Shown piece by piece: positions 40,813 through 52,800 of a DNA stretch of 64,000 bases. Source of the DNA: Flavisolibacter amylovorans. Lineage in GTDB: Bacteria > Bacteroidota > Bacteroidia > Chitinophagales > Chitinophagaceae. How positions within the stretch are numbered: the stretch's first letter is position 1; each line of letters starts with the position of its first letter. Made by a program: the position numbers and the translations under genes. The notes below the pieces were generated by a model. That model was given only the letters and a program-made list of their open reading frames with translations, was not told the origin of the DNA and made no database searches. The DNA is taken from NCBI RefSeq assembly GCF_039541815.1, contig NZ_BAABGY010000009.1, positions 297,316-361,315 of the forward strand. The letters are read 5' to 3'.

Positions 40813-43800
40813 ATGTTTACCGCCCCAAAACCACGAGCCGCGTTCTTTCGTAGATACGCCCTGCGCCAAAACGTATCCCTCCCCCACCTCCTCCGACACA
40901 TGAACCACCTCTATATGCACCAGCTGCTTTCCGCCCTCCGTCCTGCGAAGGCCCTCACGCTCGTACTGCTGCTTTCTCTTGCCGGCCTTTCGGCGTTTGC
41001 GGAAGGCACCCCGCAGGTAATGCCCAACTCCGCAAACGGGGTGGGCCTTTATGTGAACCCGAGCCTATCGGCAGGTCCCTACCGCAACGCCAACTCGGAA
41101 AACCGGATCCGCTTCCTCATCAACGACCACACCGCCGAAAATTTCTATTTCGGCGTCCGGTTCTATAACCGGGCGGCCACACCTGCCGAGGTGCCGGTCT
41201 ATTTCCGGATCCTCAACTCAGCAGGCGTAGCCGTAGCCGGCCCGACCCAGCTGTCGACAGCCCCCGGCTCCGCCGGCCGTATCGAGACCTATGCCCAGGC
41301 GGTAGCCGGACCCAACTACGGGTCGTTCACCGGGGGCTATACCCCGCGCACCTTCGACCCGACGGTGAACGGAGAGTACTCGATCGAATTCTACGAGAGT
41401 AACGACGCGGGCGCTTCGGCCCTTGCGTCGCAAGCCAACTTCTCCATCTTCTTCGACCTTACCGTAGGCAACGCCACGCAGCGCCTCCTCGGCCGCGTGC
41501 ACTCGCAGGCCTGGAGCCTTATCACCTACAGCTACAACGCCAGCAACCTGCCCGTTCCCGACCTGAACGTGCCCATGCAATCGACCTTTTATGGCTATAC
41601 CGACGACCAGACCGTTTCGAAGGTGACGTTCAACGACGGCTTTAAGCCGCTCGCTGCCGTTATCGCCATGAACCGCTACGGCGCCGTATACAGCGCCTCG
41701 GCCACCGAATGGTATGCCGGCCGCCGCTCCCAGAATACCGGCGCCACCGCCCCCACGTTCGCTAATGGGTACAAGCTCTTCCTGACCGTTCCCTCAAACG
41801 TGTACCCCCGCTCCGCGGCGCCCTCGACGCCTACGGTCAACAGCATCACCGGCTGCCCCGGCGCCTATACCATCAACTACACGATCTCCGCTACCGGCGA
41901 CGTAGCCGTACTCCTCGACCTCAACGGCACCGACGGCTACCAGCACGGCACTTCCGACCGCATCCTGAACGATACCTCCCGCACCGCCGGCACCGGGTCC
42001 ATTGCCTGGGACGGCAGGGACGGTCTTGGCAACTTGGTCTCGGCCGCCTCCGCCGAGGTGACCTTTTACCTCCGCCGCGGACGTACCAACCTTCCCATCT
42101 TCGACGCCGAGCAGAACGTGAACGGCTTCTCCGTAACCGGTCATGAGCCGGTAGTATATACCCCCCGCCTCTTCTGGAACGATACCATCCTGGTGTCGGT
42201 CGGCAACTGCTCGATCAACAACGGCACCGAGAACAATACTTCGAACACCACCGGCAAAGGGGTGGACAGCTCCGTTAACGGCATGGCGCAGGTGAACCTC
42301 GCGTCTTATGGCTTTGTGGGCCGCGGCTGGAACGGCTCCGGCAACACCGGCCAGGTGCCCTCGCCTGCCAACGGCCTTGGCACCGCTACGTCCAACAACA
42401 CGCTTTGCGACGACTACGGCAATATCCGTACGCTCAATACCTGGTGGTGGGCCAACGAAACGAGCTCGGGCGAGAGCAGCTACGCCCTGCCCGATTGCCG
42501 CTACATCGCCGGTACCGTATTCAACGACGTGAACGCCGGCACCATCGGTGGCACGGCCATCAGCACGGCCTCCGGCACGCAGCTGTATGTATATATCGTG
42601 AACACCGTAGGGAACACCGTGGTGGCCAAGCAGACGCTCACCAACGGCTCCTTTGCCTTCGGCGCCCAGGACGGTGTGAACACGACCACCTCCACCTACC
42701 GCCTCGTGCTCAGCACCGTTAATGTGAACGTTGGCGCCGCCACGCCTGCCTCGACCCTGCCCACCGGCTGGGTGAGCACCGGCGAAGGCCTACGCAACAG
42801 CAGCGGCGACGGCACCGGCAACGGCGTGTACACCATCGGCAGCGCCATCTCGAACTATACGTATTTCGACTTCGGTATCGAGGCCCTGCCCACCCCGACG
42901 GCCCTGACCACCGCGGCTTCTCAGTCGAACCCCGGCGGCACCAACACCGTAACGATCCCCGCAGCCACTTTCTCCGGCACCGATGCCGTAGATGTGAGCG
43001 GCGGACAGATCTCCTATATCCATGTCACTACCTTCCCGACTAATACCACGACGATCAACTTCGCCAGCGCCGCCACTACGGTGAACGGTGCCCCGGGCGC
43101 CCTCTCGTACAACTCCGGCAACTTCCCCGCCGGCGGCGTTTTCGTGGCCACGAACACCGTGGGCAACCCCACGAGCGCCATCACCGTAGACCCGGTGAAC
43201 GGTGGCGTGAATGTCGACATCACTTATAAGGTGGTCGACCAGGCCCTGCAGTCGAGCACCGGCACCGGCATCGCCCGCCAGCCCCTCACCGACATCACGA
43301 TCTCGGGCAGCGTCTACAACGACCCGGCGGCGGGCACCATCAACGGCACGCTGATCTCCAGCGCCGGCGGTCCCCTGTTCGTAAACCTCGTGAACACGGC
43401 CACCAACACGGTGGTCAGCTCCAAGCCGGTAACGGGCGGCACCTACTCCTTCAGCACGGCCGATAACCTGCAGAACAACGTAGCTACCTACCAGCTCGTG
43501 CTCGCCGGCTCGGCCACGGCTACCACGGGCACCCTGCCCTCCCCCCAGTGGGTGAATACGGCGGAAGGCCTCACCGGCACCACCGGCGACGGCACCGCCA
43601 ACGGCGCCTATAGCTTCGGCGCCAACGTAACCGCCAATACCGTGGTCGACTTCGGCCTCGACGCTCTCCCGGTGCCCACGGCACTGACGACGGCTACGAG
43701 CCAGACGAACCCCGGCGGTACCAACAGCGTAACGGTTCCTGCCGCTACCTTCAGCGGTACGGACGCCGATGCGGCCAACGGCGGTACCCTCAGCTACCTC

Positions 43801-46800
43801 CGCGTGACCGCGCTGCCCACCAACGCTACTTCCATCACGCTCACCGGCTCCACCACCATCGGCGGCCCGGTGACGACCTCCACCTATAACTCCGGCAACT
43901 TCCCGGCGGGCGGCGTGTACGTAGCCGTGAACACGGCCGGCAACCCGACCACCGCCGTACTCGTTGACCCGCTCAACGGCGCGGTGAACGTCGACATCTC
44001 TTACCGCCTTATCGACAACGCCGGCAAGGAAAGCACTACCTCGGGTGTCGCCCGCCAGCCCCTGGCCGAACTGCAGATCTCGGGCAGCGTCTATAACGAC
44101 CCCGACGGCGGCATCATCAACGGTACGCTCCGCAACAACGCCGGCGGTCCCCTTTTCGTCAACCTCGTGAGCGGCGGCTCCATAGTGGCCTCCAAGCCCG
44201 TGAGCGCAGCCGGTACCTATAGCTTCACGACGGGCGACGGCCTCCAGGGCAACGTGGCCACCTACTCGCTGGTGCTGACCAGGGATGCCGTCACCGCAAC
44301 GTCCATTCTTCCTTCCGCTGCGTTTACCTATACGGCTGAAGGCGTTGCGGGCACCACGGGCGACGGTACCGCCAACGGCGTGTACACGTTCGGCGCCAAT
44401 GTGACCAACAATGCCGCCATCGACTTCGGTATCGACGCCCTTCCGACCGTGACCGCGCTCAATACCGCTACCTCCCAGGTGAACCCGGGCGGCACGACTG
44501 CGGTAACGGTTCCGGCCACGACCTTCAGCGGCGCCGACGCCGGCGACCTCTCCGGCGGCCAGGTGAGCTTCATCCGCATCACGGCCTTCCCCGCCAACGC
44601 CACCACGGTGAGCTTCGCTTCGGCGGCCACCACACTCGGCGGCGTTGCCGGCCCCCTCAGCTACAACTCCGGTAACTTCCCGGCTGGTGGCGTATATGTA
44701 GCCACCAACTCCTCGGGCAACCCGCTCACCGCCATCACCGTAGACCCGGTGAACGGCGCCGTGAACGTGGACTTCACCTATGCCACGATCGACAATGCCG
44801 GCAAGCAGAGCGCCGCTACGGGTACCGCCCGCCAGCCGCTCACCGACCTCACGATCTCCGGTACGGTGTACAACGACGCCAACGCCGGCATCATCAACGG
44901 CTCGCCGATCTCCAACGCAGGTGGCCCGCTCTATGTAAACGTGATCAACACGGATAACAACACGGTGGTAGCCAGCCAGCTGCTCACCAACGGCACGTTC
45001 TCCTTCGGCACCGCCAACGGCCTGCAGAGCAACGTGACCACCTATGGCGTGGTGCTGACCACTTCGGCGACATCCACCACGGCGGCCCTGCCGAACCCGA
45101 ATACGTATGTGAATACGGCAGAAGGTGTATCCGGTACCACCGGCGACGCCAACGCCAACGGGCGCTATCTCTTCGGCGGCGCGCTGACCTCCGGTGCCGT
45201 GATTGACTTCGGCATCGACGCCCTGCCGACACCGGCGCCCCTCACCACGGCCACGAGCCAGGTGAACCCCGGCGGCACCGCTACGGTAACGATCCCCGCC
45301 ACCACGTTCTCCGCGACCGACAACGTCGATATCAGCGGCGGCCAGGTGAATTATATCCATATCATTTCCTTCCCGACCAATACCACGACGGTGTTCTTCG
45401 CCAACGCCGCCACTTCGGTGAACGGCACCTACGGCGCCCTCTCGTACACTTCCGCTACCTTCCCGGCCGGTGGTGTGTATGTGGCCACCAACACCGTGGG
45501 TAACCCCACGAGCGCCATCTCGGTTGACCCCCTGAACGGCGCCGTGAATGTGGACTTCACCTACAACGCGATCGATAACGCCGGTGCGGAAAGCAGCACC
45601 AGCGGCATCGCCCGTCAGCCCCTCACGGACCTCACGATCTCCGGCTCGGTATACGACGACGTGAACGGCGGCACCATCAACGGCGACCTCATCTCGAACG
45701 CCGGCGGACAGCTGTACGTGAACCTCGTGAACACGGCAAACAACACAGTGGTGGCTTCCAAGGCCGTCACCAACGGAACCTTCTCGTTCTCCACGGCCGA
45801 TGGCCTCCAGAACAACGTAGGTACCTATAACGTGGTGCTCGCCGCTTCGGCTTCCGCGACCACGGCTTCCCTGCCCACGACGGGCTGGGTGAACATGGCG
45901 GAGGGCATTACGCCTGCCGGCGACGGCGCTGCCAACGGCACCTATACCTTCGGCGCCAATGTAACGACCTCCCAGGTGGTCAACTTCGCCATCGAGGCGC
46001 TGCCGGTTCCGGCTACGCTGACCACCGCCGCGCCCCAGGTGAACCCCGGCGGCACCAACACGGTGACGATCCCCGCCGCTACCTTCTCCGCTACCGACAA
46101 CGGTGATATCAGCGGCGGCGCGGTGAGCTATATCCATATCACGGCCTTCCCGACCAATACCACGACCGTGAACTTCGCCAGCGCCGCCACTTCGGTGAAC
46201 GGCACCTATGGCGCCCTCTCGTACAACTCCGGCAACTTCCCGGCAGGCGGCGTGTATGTGGCCACCAACACCGTGGGTAACCCCACGAGCGCCATCACGG
46301 TAGACCCGGTGAACGGCGCGGTGAACGTAGACTTCACGTATACGGCCATCGACAACAGCGGCAAGGAAAGCGTTGCCAGCGGCATCGCCCGCCAGCCGCT
46401 GACCGACCTCACGATCTCCGGGACGCTCTTCAACGACGCCAACGGCACCAAGGACGGCCTCATCAACGGCACCGCTACCGGCAACCCCGGCGGCACGCTG
46501 CACTACGCCAACCTCGTGAACACCGCTACCAACCAGGTAGTGGCTTCCCAGGCCCTCCCCATCGCGGGCGGCAGCACCGGCACCTTCTCCTTTGGCTCGG
46601 CCAACGGCGTAGAGTCCGGCACCTCCTATGCAGTAGTGATTGCTACGACAAATACGGCTACCACCGGCTCCGTTACGACGGGTTGGGTGAATACGGCCGA
46701 AGACCTCAGCGGTAACGCCGGCGACGGAACGGCTAACGGTATTTATACGGTAGGCGCCATTACGATGCCTGTTGTTGTGAACTTCGGCGTCAATGCCCTG

Positions 46801-49800
46801 CCCACGGTAACGAGCACCACTATCACGGCACAGGCCAACCCCGGTGGCAACACCCCGGTGACCGTGCCCGCGGCCTCCTTCGCCTCCGCCGACGCGGACG
46901 CCAACGGCGGCATCGCCTACGTGCGCCTCACGGGCTTCCCGACCAATGCCAACAGCATCACGGTCATTGGCTCGCTGACCGCCGGCGGTCCCGTCATCAC
47001 GGCCACCTACAACTCGGGTAACTTCCCCGGTAGCTTCTATCTCGCAACCAACAACAGTGGTAACCTGCTGCCCGTCGATGCCCTCAAGATCGACCCGGCC
47101 GATGGCGCGGTGTCGGCCGTGTTCCCGTACTCGGTGATCGACATCGCCGGCTATGAGAGCGCCACGACCGCGAACACGACGGTACCCTTCATCACGGGTG
47201 CCATCTCCGGAACCGTGTACAACGACTTCAATGCACTTGCCGATAACCTCATCAACGGTACCGGTACCAACCTGGCCGGCCAGCTGTACGTGAATGCCCT
47301 CAACGGCTCCAACGTAGTAGTGGCAACCGCCGTGGTGGCTGCCGACGGCACCTATGTGATCACCGGCCTCGGCAACGGTACCTATACCCTGCAGCTGAGC
47401 AACGTACAGGGCACGGTAACCGCAGCTGCCCCCGCTACCACCCTTCCCTCGGGTTGGGCCTACGTAGGAGAGGGTACGGCAGCAGCCGGCGACGGCACGC
47501 CCAACGGCCTGCAATCGGTGACCCTCACCTCCAACGGCGTGGCCGGTGCCAACTTCGGCATCGACGGTAAGCCGGTAGCCAACAGCCTGGTTGCCGCAAC
47601 GCTGGTGAACCCGGGCGGCACCAACCTCGTAACCATCCCCGCCGCTACCTTCAGCGGCTCGGACATCGACGCCGCCGCAGGGGGCGAGATTGAGTACGTG
47701 CGCATCACGGCCTTCCCCACCAATGCCACCACCATCACCGTGACGGGCTCGCTTTCGCCCGGTGGCCTCGTAACGACCACGAGCTATGACGTGAATACCT
47801 TCCCCGGCAGCATCTACATTGCCACCAACGACGACGGCTCCCTCGCCAACGCCAACGCCTTCCGCGTAGACCCGGTGAACGGTGCGGTAACCGTGGTGGT
47901 GTCGTTCAAGGTGATCGACAATGCCGGCCAGGAAAGCAATAACACCGCTACGGCTTCGCAGCCGCTCAGCGACCTCCTGATCTCCGGCAACGTTTATAAC
48001 GACGTGAATGCCGGCATCATCAACGGCACGCTCATCTCCAATGCCAACGGACAGCTCTTTGTGAACCTCGTGGATACCACTGCCAACACGGTAGTAGCCA
48101 GCAAGCTGCTCACCGACGGCACCTTCGCCTTCGGCACGGCCAACGGCGTACAGAACAACGTGGGCTCCTACAAGCTGGTACTCGCTGCTACGGCGATCGC
48201 CACAACACCTGCCCTGCCGAACGCCGGCTGGGTAAATACTGCCGAAGGCATCTCCGGTACTTCCGGCGACGGCGCGGTGAACGGCGCCTACAGCTTCGGT
48301 GCAGTGGTGACGACGTCGCAGACGATCGACTTCGGCATCGACGCACTGCCCACGGCGGTAACGGCTGTGGCTGCGTCCCAGACCAACCCCGGCGGCACCA
48401 ACAACGTGACGATCCCGGCCACGGCCTTCTCCGGCACTGACGCCGACGCGGCCAACGGCGGCATCCTGTCCTACGTGCTGCTTACCGGTTTCCCCACGAA
48501 TGCCACCTCCATCACCGTTACCGGCGCCACCAGCATCGGCGGCACGGTGACCACGACGACCTATACTTCCGGTACCTTCCCCACGGATGGTATCTATATC
48601 GCTACGGCTGCCAACGGCAACCTTTCCGCCGCCAATGCGGTGCAGGTTGACCCGGTGAACGGCGCCGTGACCGTGGTGCTTCCCTATGCCGTGATCGACA
48701 ACGCCGGCAAGCGGAGCGCCAACACAGCCACGGTATCGCAGCCCCTCACCGAGCTGACGCTCTCCGGTAACGTCTACAACGACGCCAACGGCGGCAACAT
48801 CGACGGCAACCTGATCTCGAACGCCGGTGGCCAGCTCTACGTGAACCTCGTGAACACCGCCAACAACAGTGTGGTGGCCAGCAAGACGCTCACCAACGGC
48901 ACCTTCACCTTTACGACGGCCGATGGCCTGGAGGCGGATGTGACGACCTACCACCTGGTGCTCGCCGACGAAGCTACCGCTACGGTACCCGCCCTCCCGG
49001 CGCCGAACGCCTGGGCCAACACGGCCGAAGGCATTTCCGGAACGGCCGGCGACGGCATCGTGAACGGCCGCTACGTATTCGGCGGCGCCGTAACCAGCGG
49101 CACCGTGATCGACTTCGGCATCGACGCCCTCCCGGTACCCGCCATCATCACCACGGCGACCACCCAGGTGAACCCGGGCGGTACTACTACGGTGACGATC
49201 CCCGCTACGACGTTCTCCGCTGCGGACAATGGCGACATCGCCGGCGGCCAGGTGAACTATATCCGCATCCTTTCCTTCCCGACGAACGCTACGACGATCA
49301 GCTTCGCCAACGCCGCCACCTCGGTGAACGGCACTTACGGCGCGCTGTCGTACAACTCCGGTAACTTCCCGGCAGGTGGTGTGTACGTGGCCACCAACAC
49401 CGTGGGCAACCCCACGGGCGCCATCACGGTTGACCCCGTAAACGGCGCCGTGAACGTGGACATCGTCTACCACGCCATCGACAACGCCGGCAAGGAAAGC
49501 ACCACCACCGGTACGGCCCGCCAGCCCCTGAGCGACCTGCTGCTCACCGGTAATGTATACGACGACGTGAACGGCGGCCTCATCGACGGGATCCGTATCT
49601 CCAACGCCAACGGGCAACTGTTTGTGAACCTGGTAGACACGGCCCTCAACCTCGTGATCGCCAGCAAGGAGCTCACCGACGGTACCTTCTCCTTCGGCAC
49701 GGGCAACGGCCTCCGCAGCGATGTGGCTACCTACAAGCTCGTACTGACCAATACCGCCATCGCCACCACGGCTGGCCTGCCCTCGCCCCTGTGGGTGAAT

Positions 49801-52800
49801 ACGGCAGAAGGCCTGTCGGGCACCAACGGCGACGGCAGCGTCAACGGTGGCTATGCTACCGGCATCATTGCCGCCAACACAACGGTCGATTTCGGTATCG
49901 ATGCCCGCCCCATCGCGGTGCCCGTAACCGTGGCCACCCCCAAGGTGAACCCCGGTGGCAACATCTTCATCCCGATCGCCAACAACCTGCCGCTTGCTTC
50001 CGACCCGATCGATATCGCCGGTGGCCAGGTGACGTATCTCCGCGTGCTCTCCCTCCCGGTGAACGCCACGGCGGTAACGGTGAACTCGTCGACCACACTC
50101 GGCGGTCCGCTGGCCGTCACCACGTATACCTCGGGCAACTTCCCGGCCGGTGGTATCTATGTGGCCACCAACGCAACCGGCTCCACGCTCGACTCCTTCT
50201 ATATCGATCCTGTTGACGGTGCCGATACGGTACGCATCCAGTTCCGCGCCATCGACCAGGCCGGTGTGGAAAGCGGCAACATCGGTGTCGGCAAGATCCC
50301 GATCAGCGAGCTCACGATCTCCGGTAATGTCTACAACGACGTGAACGGCAATACCGACGGCATCATCAACGGCGCGCTCATTTCCAACGCGGGCGGTCCG
50401 CTGTATGTAAACCTGGTGGACGGTAACACGAACACCGTGGTGAGCAGCAAGCCCGTAGCCGGCGGCGCCTTCTCCTTCAGCACGGCCGACGGCCTGCGCA
50501 GCGACGTAACGGATTACCGCCTCGTGCTTGCCGACGACCCCGGCGCTACCGCCCCGGCCCTGCCCAACGCAACGGCCTGGCTCAACACCGGCGAAGGCCT
50601 CGGTACCAGCGCCGACGGTCTGCCCAACGGCCGCTACACGTTCAGCACCGTGGTAACAAGCCCGGTAACGGTGAGCTTCGGTATCGACGCCCGCCCCGTA
50701 CCTGCCCCCCTGACCGTAGCCCCCAGCCAGCAGAACCCCGGCGGCACGGCTATGATCACCATCCTCGCTACGATGTTCGTTGCCAACGACAACGTCGACA
50801 TCAGCGGCGGCGAGGTGCGCTACATTCATATCAAGTCGTTCCCGACCCACACTACCACGGTGAACTTCGCCTCGGCGGCCACCACGGTTGACGGTACCTA
50901 CGGAGCGCTCTCGTACACGGCAGCCACCTTCCCGGCCGGCGGCGTGTTCCTCGCTACCAATGCCACGGGCAACCCGGCAGGCGCCATCACGGTGGATCCC
51001 ACCGGCGGCGCAGGCAACATCGACTTTACTTTCTCTGCCATCGACCAGGCCGGCGCGGAGAGCGTTACCACCGGTATCGCCCGCCAGACCCTGACCGATA
51101 TCACGATCACGGGTACGGTATACGACGACGCTACGGCCGGCATCATCGACGGTACGCCTACGGGCAGTGCCGGTGGCCAGCTCTACGTCAACCTCGTGAA
51201 CACGGCCAACAACAGCGTGATCGCGACCAAGACCATCAGCAACGGCACCTTCTCCTTCGGCACCGCCGACGGTATCCTGGAAGGGGTGACGACCTACGCC
51301 CTCGTGCTCACCAACGCTGCCAACAGCAGCACGGCCACGCTGCCCTCCACGGGCTGGGTGTATACCGCGGAAGGCCTCACCGGCACGAACGGCGACGGCA
51401 CCCGCAACGGCACCTTCGCCTTCGGCGGCGCCCTCGCAGCTACCCAGGTCATCGACTTCGGTGTGGACGCCCTGCCAATCCCGGCCGACAATACCGCCGC
51501 TACCCAGGTGAACCCCGGTGGTACGACGCTGGTGACGGTTCCGGCCACGGCCTTCAGCGCCACGGACCCGGACCTCGCCGGTGGCCAGGTGAACTATGTG
51601 CACATCACGGCCTTCCCGACGAATGCTACCTCGGTAACGATCACGAGCGCCCTCAACCCGGGCGATCCCGAGACGACCGCCAGCTACAACGCCGGTAACT
51701 TCCCCGCAGGTGGTATCTATATCGCTACGGCCGCCAACGGTAACCTCGCCAACGCTACGGCGGTGCAGGTGGACCCGATCGACGGCGCAGTAACGGTAGA
51801 CTTTACCTACACGGCGGTCGACAACGCCGGCGAGGAAGGCATCGAAAGCGCTACGGCCAGCCAGCCCTTCAGCACCCTGCTGATCACGGGTACGCTGTTC
51901 AACGACTTCAACGGCCTTACCGACGGCGCCATCAACGGCATCGCCGCAGTGGGCACGGGTCTCTACGTGAACGTGCTCAACGCATCGAACGCCATCGTGG
52001 CCAGCACCCAGATCGGCGCCGACGGCACCTACTCGATCGGCGGCCTCAACCCCGGCGACTACACGCTGGTGCTGACCTCCGACCCGGCTTCGACCACCGC
52101 CTCCGTGAACGCAGGCTGGGTCATCACCGGCGAGGGCGTGAATACGAGCGCTGATGGCACGGTGAACGGCCGCCAGCTCGTTAGCCTCGTGGCGACCAAC
52201 CTGTCGGGTCTCAACTTCGCGGTGAACTCCCTGCCGGTTGCCGACCTGAAGACCTACGTGGTGAACCCGAACACATCGAACGCAGTAGATACCGCTACCG
52301 TGGTGAGCACGGCCAACAACGCCAATAGCTACCTCTGGAACGTGGTGCTGTCCGGTACCGCCGATAACGGCAACACGCCCGGCGCCCTCACCGGCTCCGA
52401 CGCCAACGGCAACAACGGTACTGCGCTCACGCTCGGTGCCAACGTCAACGGTGTCAGCGTCGTGATCGACCCGGCTTCGTACAGCGGCACCCGCAATGGC
52501 GCTGCCTACGCGAACGCGCTGATGCTCGAATACAACGGCATCCAGCTGCAGCCCGGTGGCTGCCAGGGTGGCAACGCCGGCAACCCCGGCTGCGCCCTCT
52601 ACAACAGCACCTCCGGCAAGTGGGAGATCCCGGCCTATGACCTCGCCGGACTCAAGCTGCTGATCCGCAACGGCACTACGACCATTGCCTTCGACTATGC
52701 CTGGAAAGACGCGGCCGGCTTCACGGGAAGCACCAACAGCTACGCGGTGGCCTTCACGCAGTCGCTCCCGGTACGCCTCCTCACCTTCACGGCCGACAAG

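Noticed and set aside
42790..51603. An 8.8-kb open frame on the minus strand opposite the giant surface gene (2937 codons)
   Set aside because: It is a mirror of the repeated, GC-biased codons of the plus-strand gene. The product is low-complexity, rich in Gly/Val/His/Arg, with no signal, domain or start context, and it repeats with the same 780-bp period.
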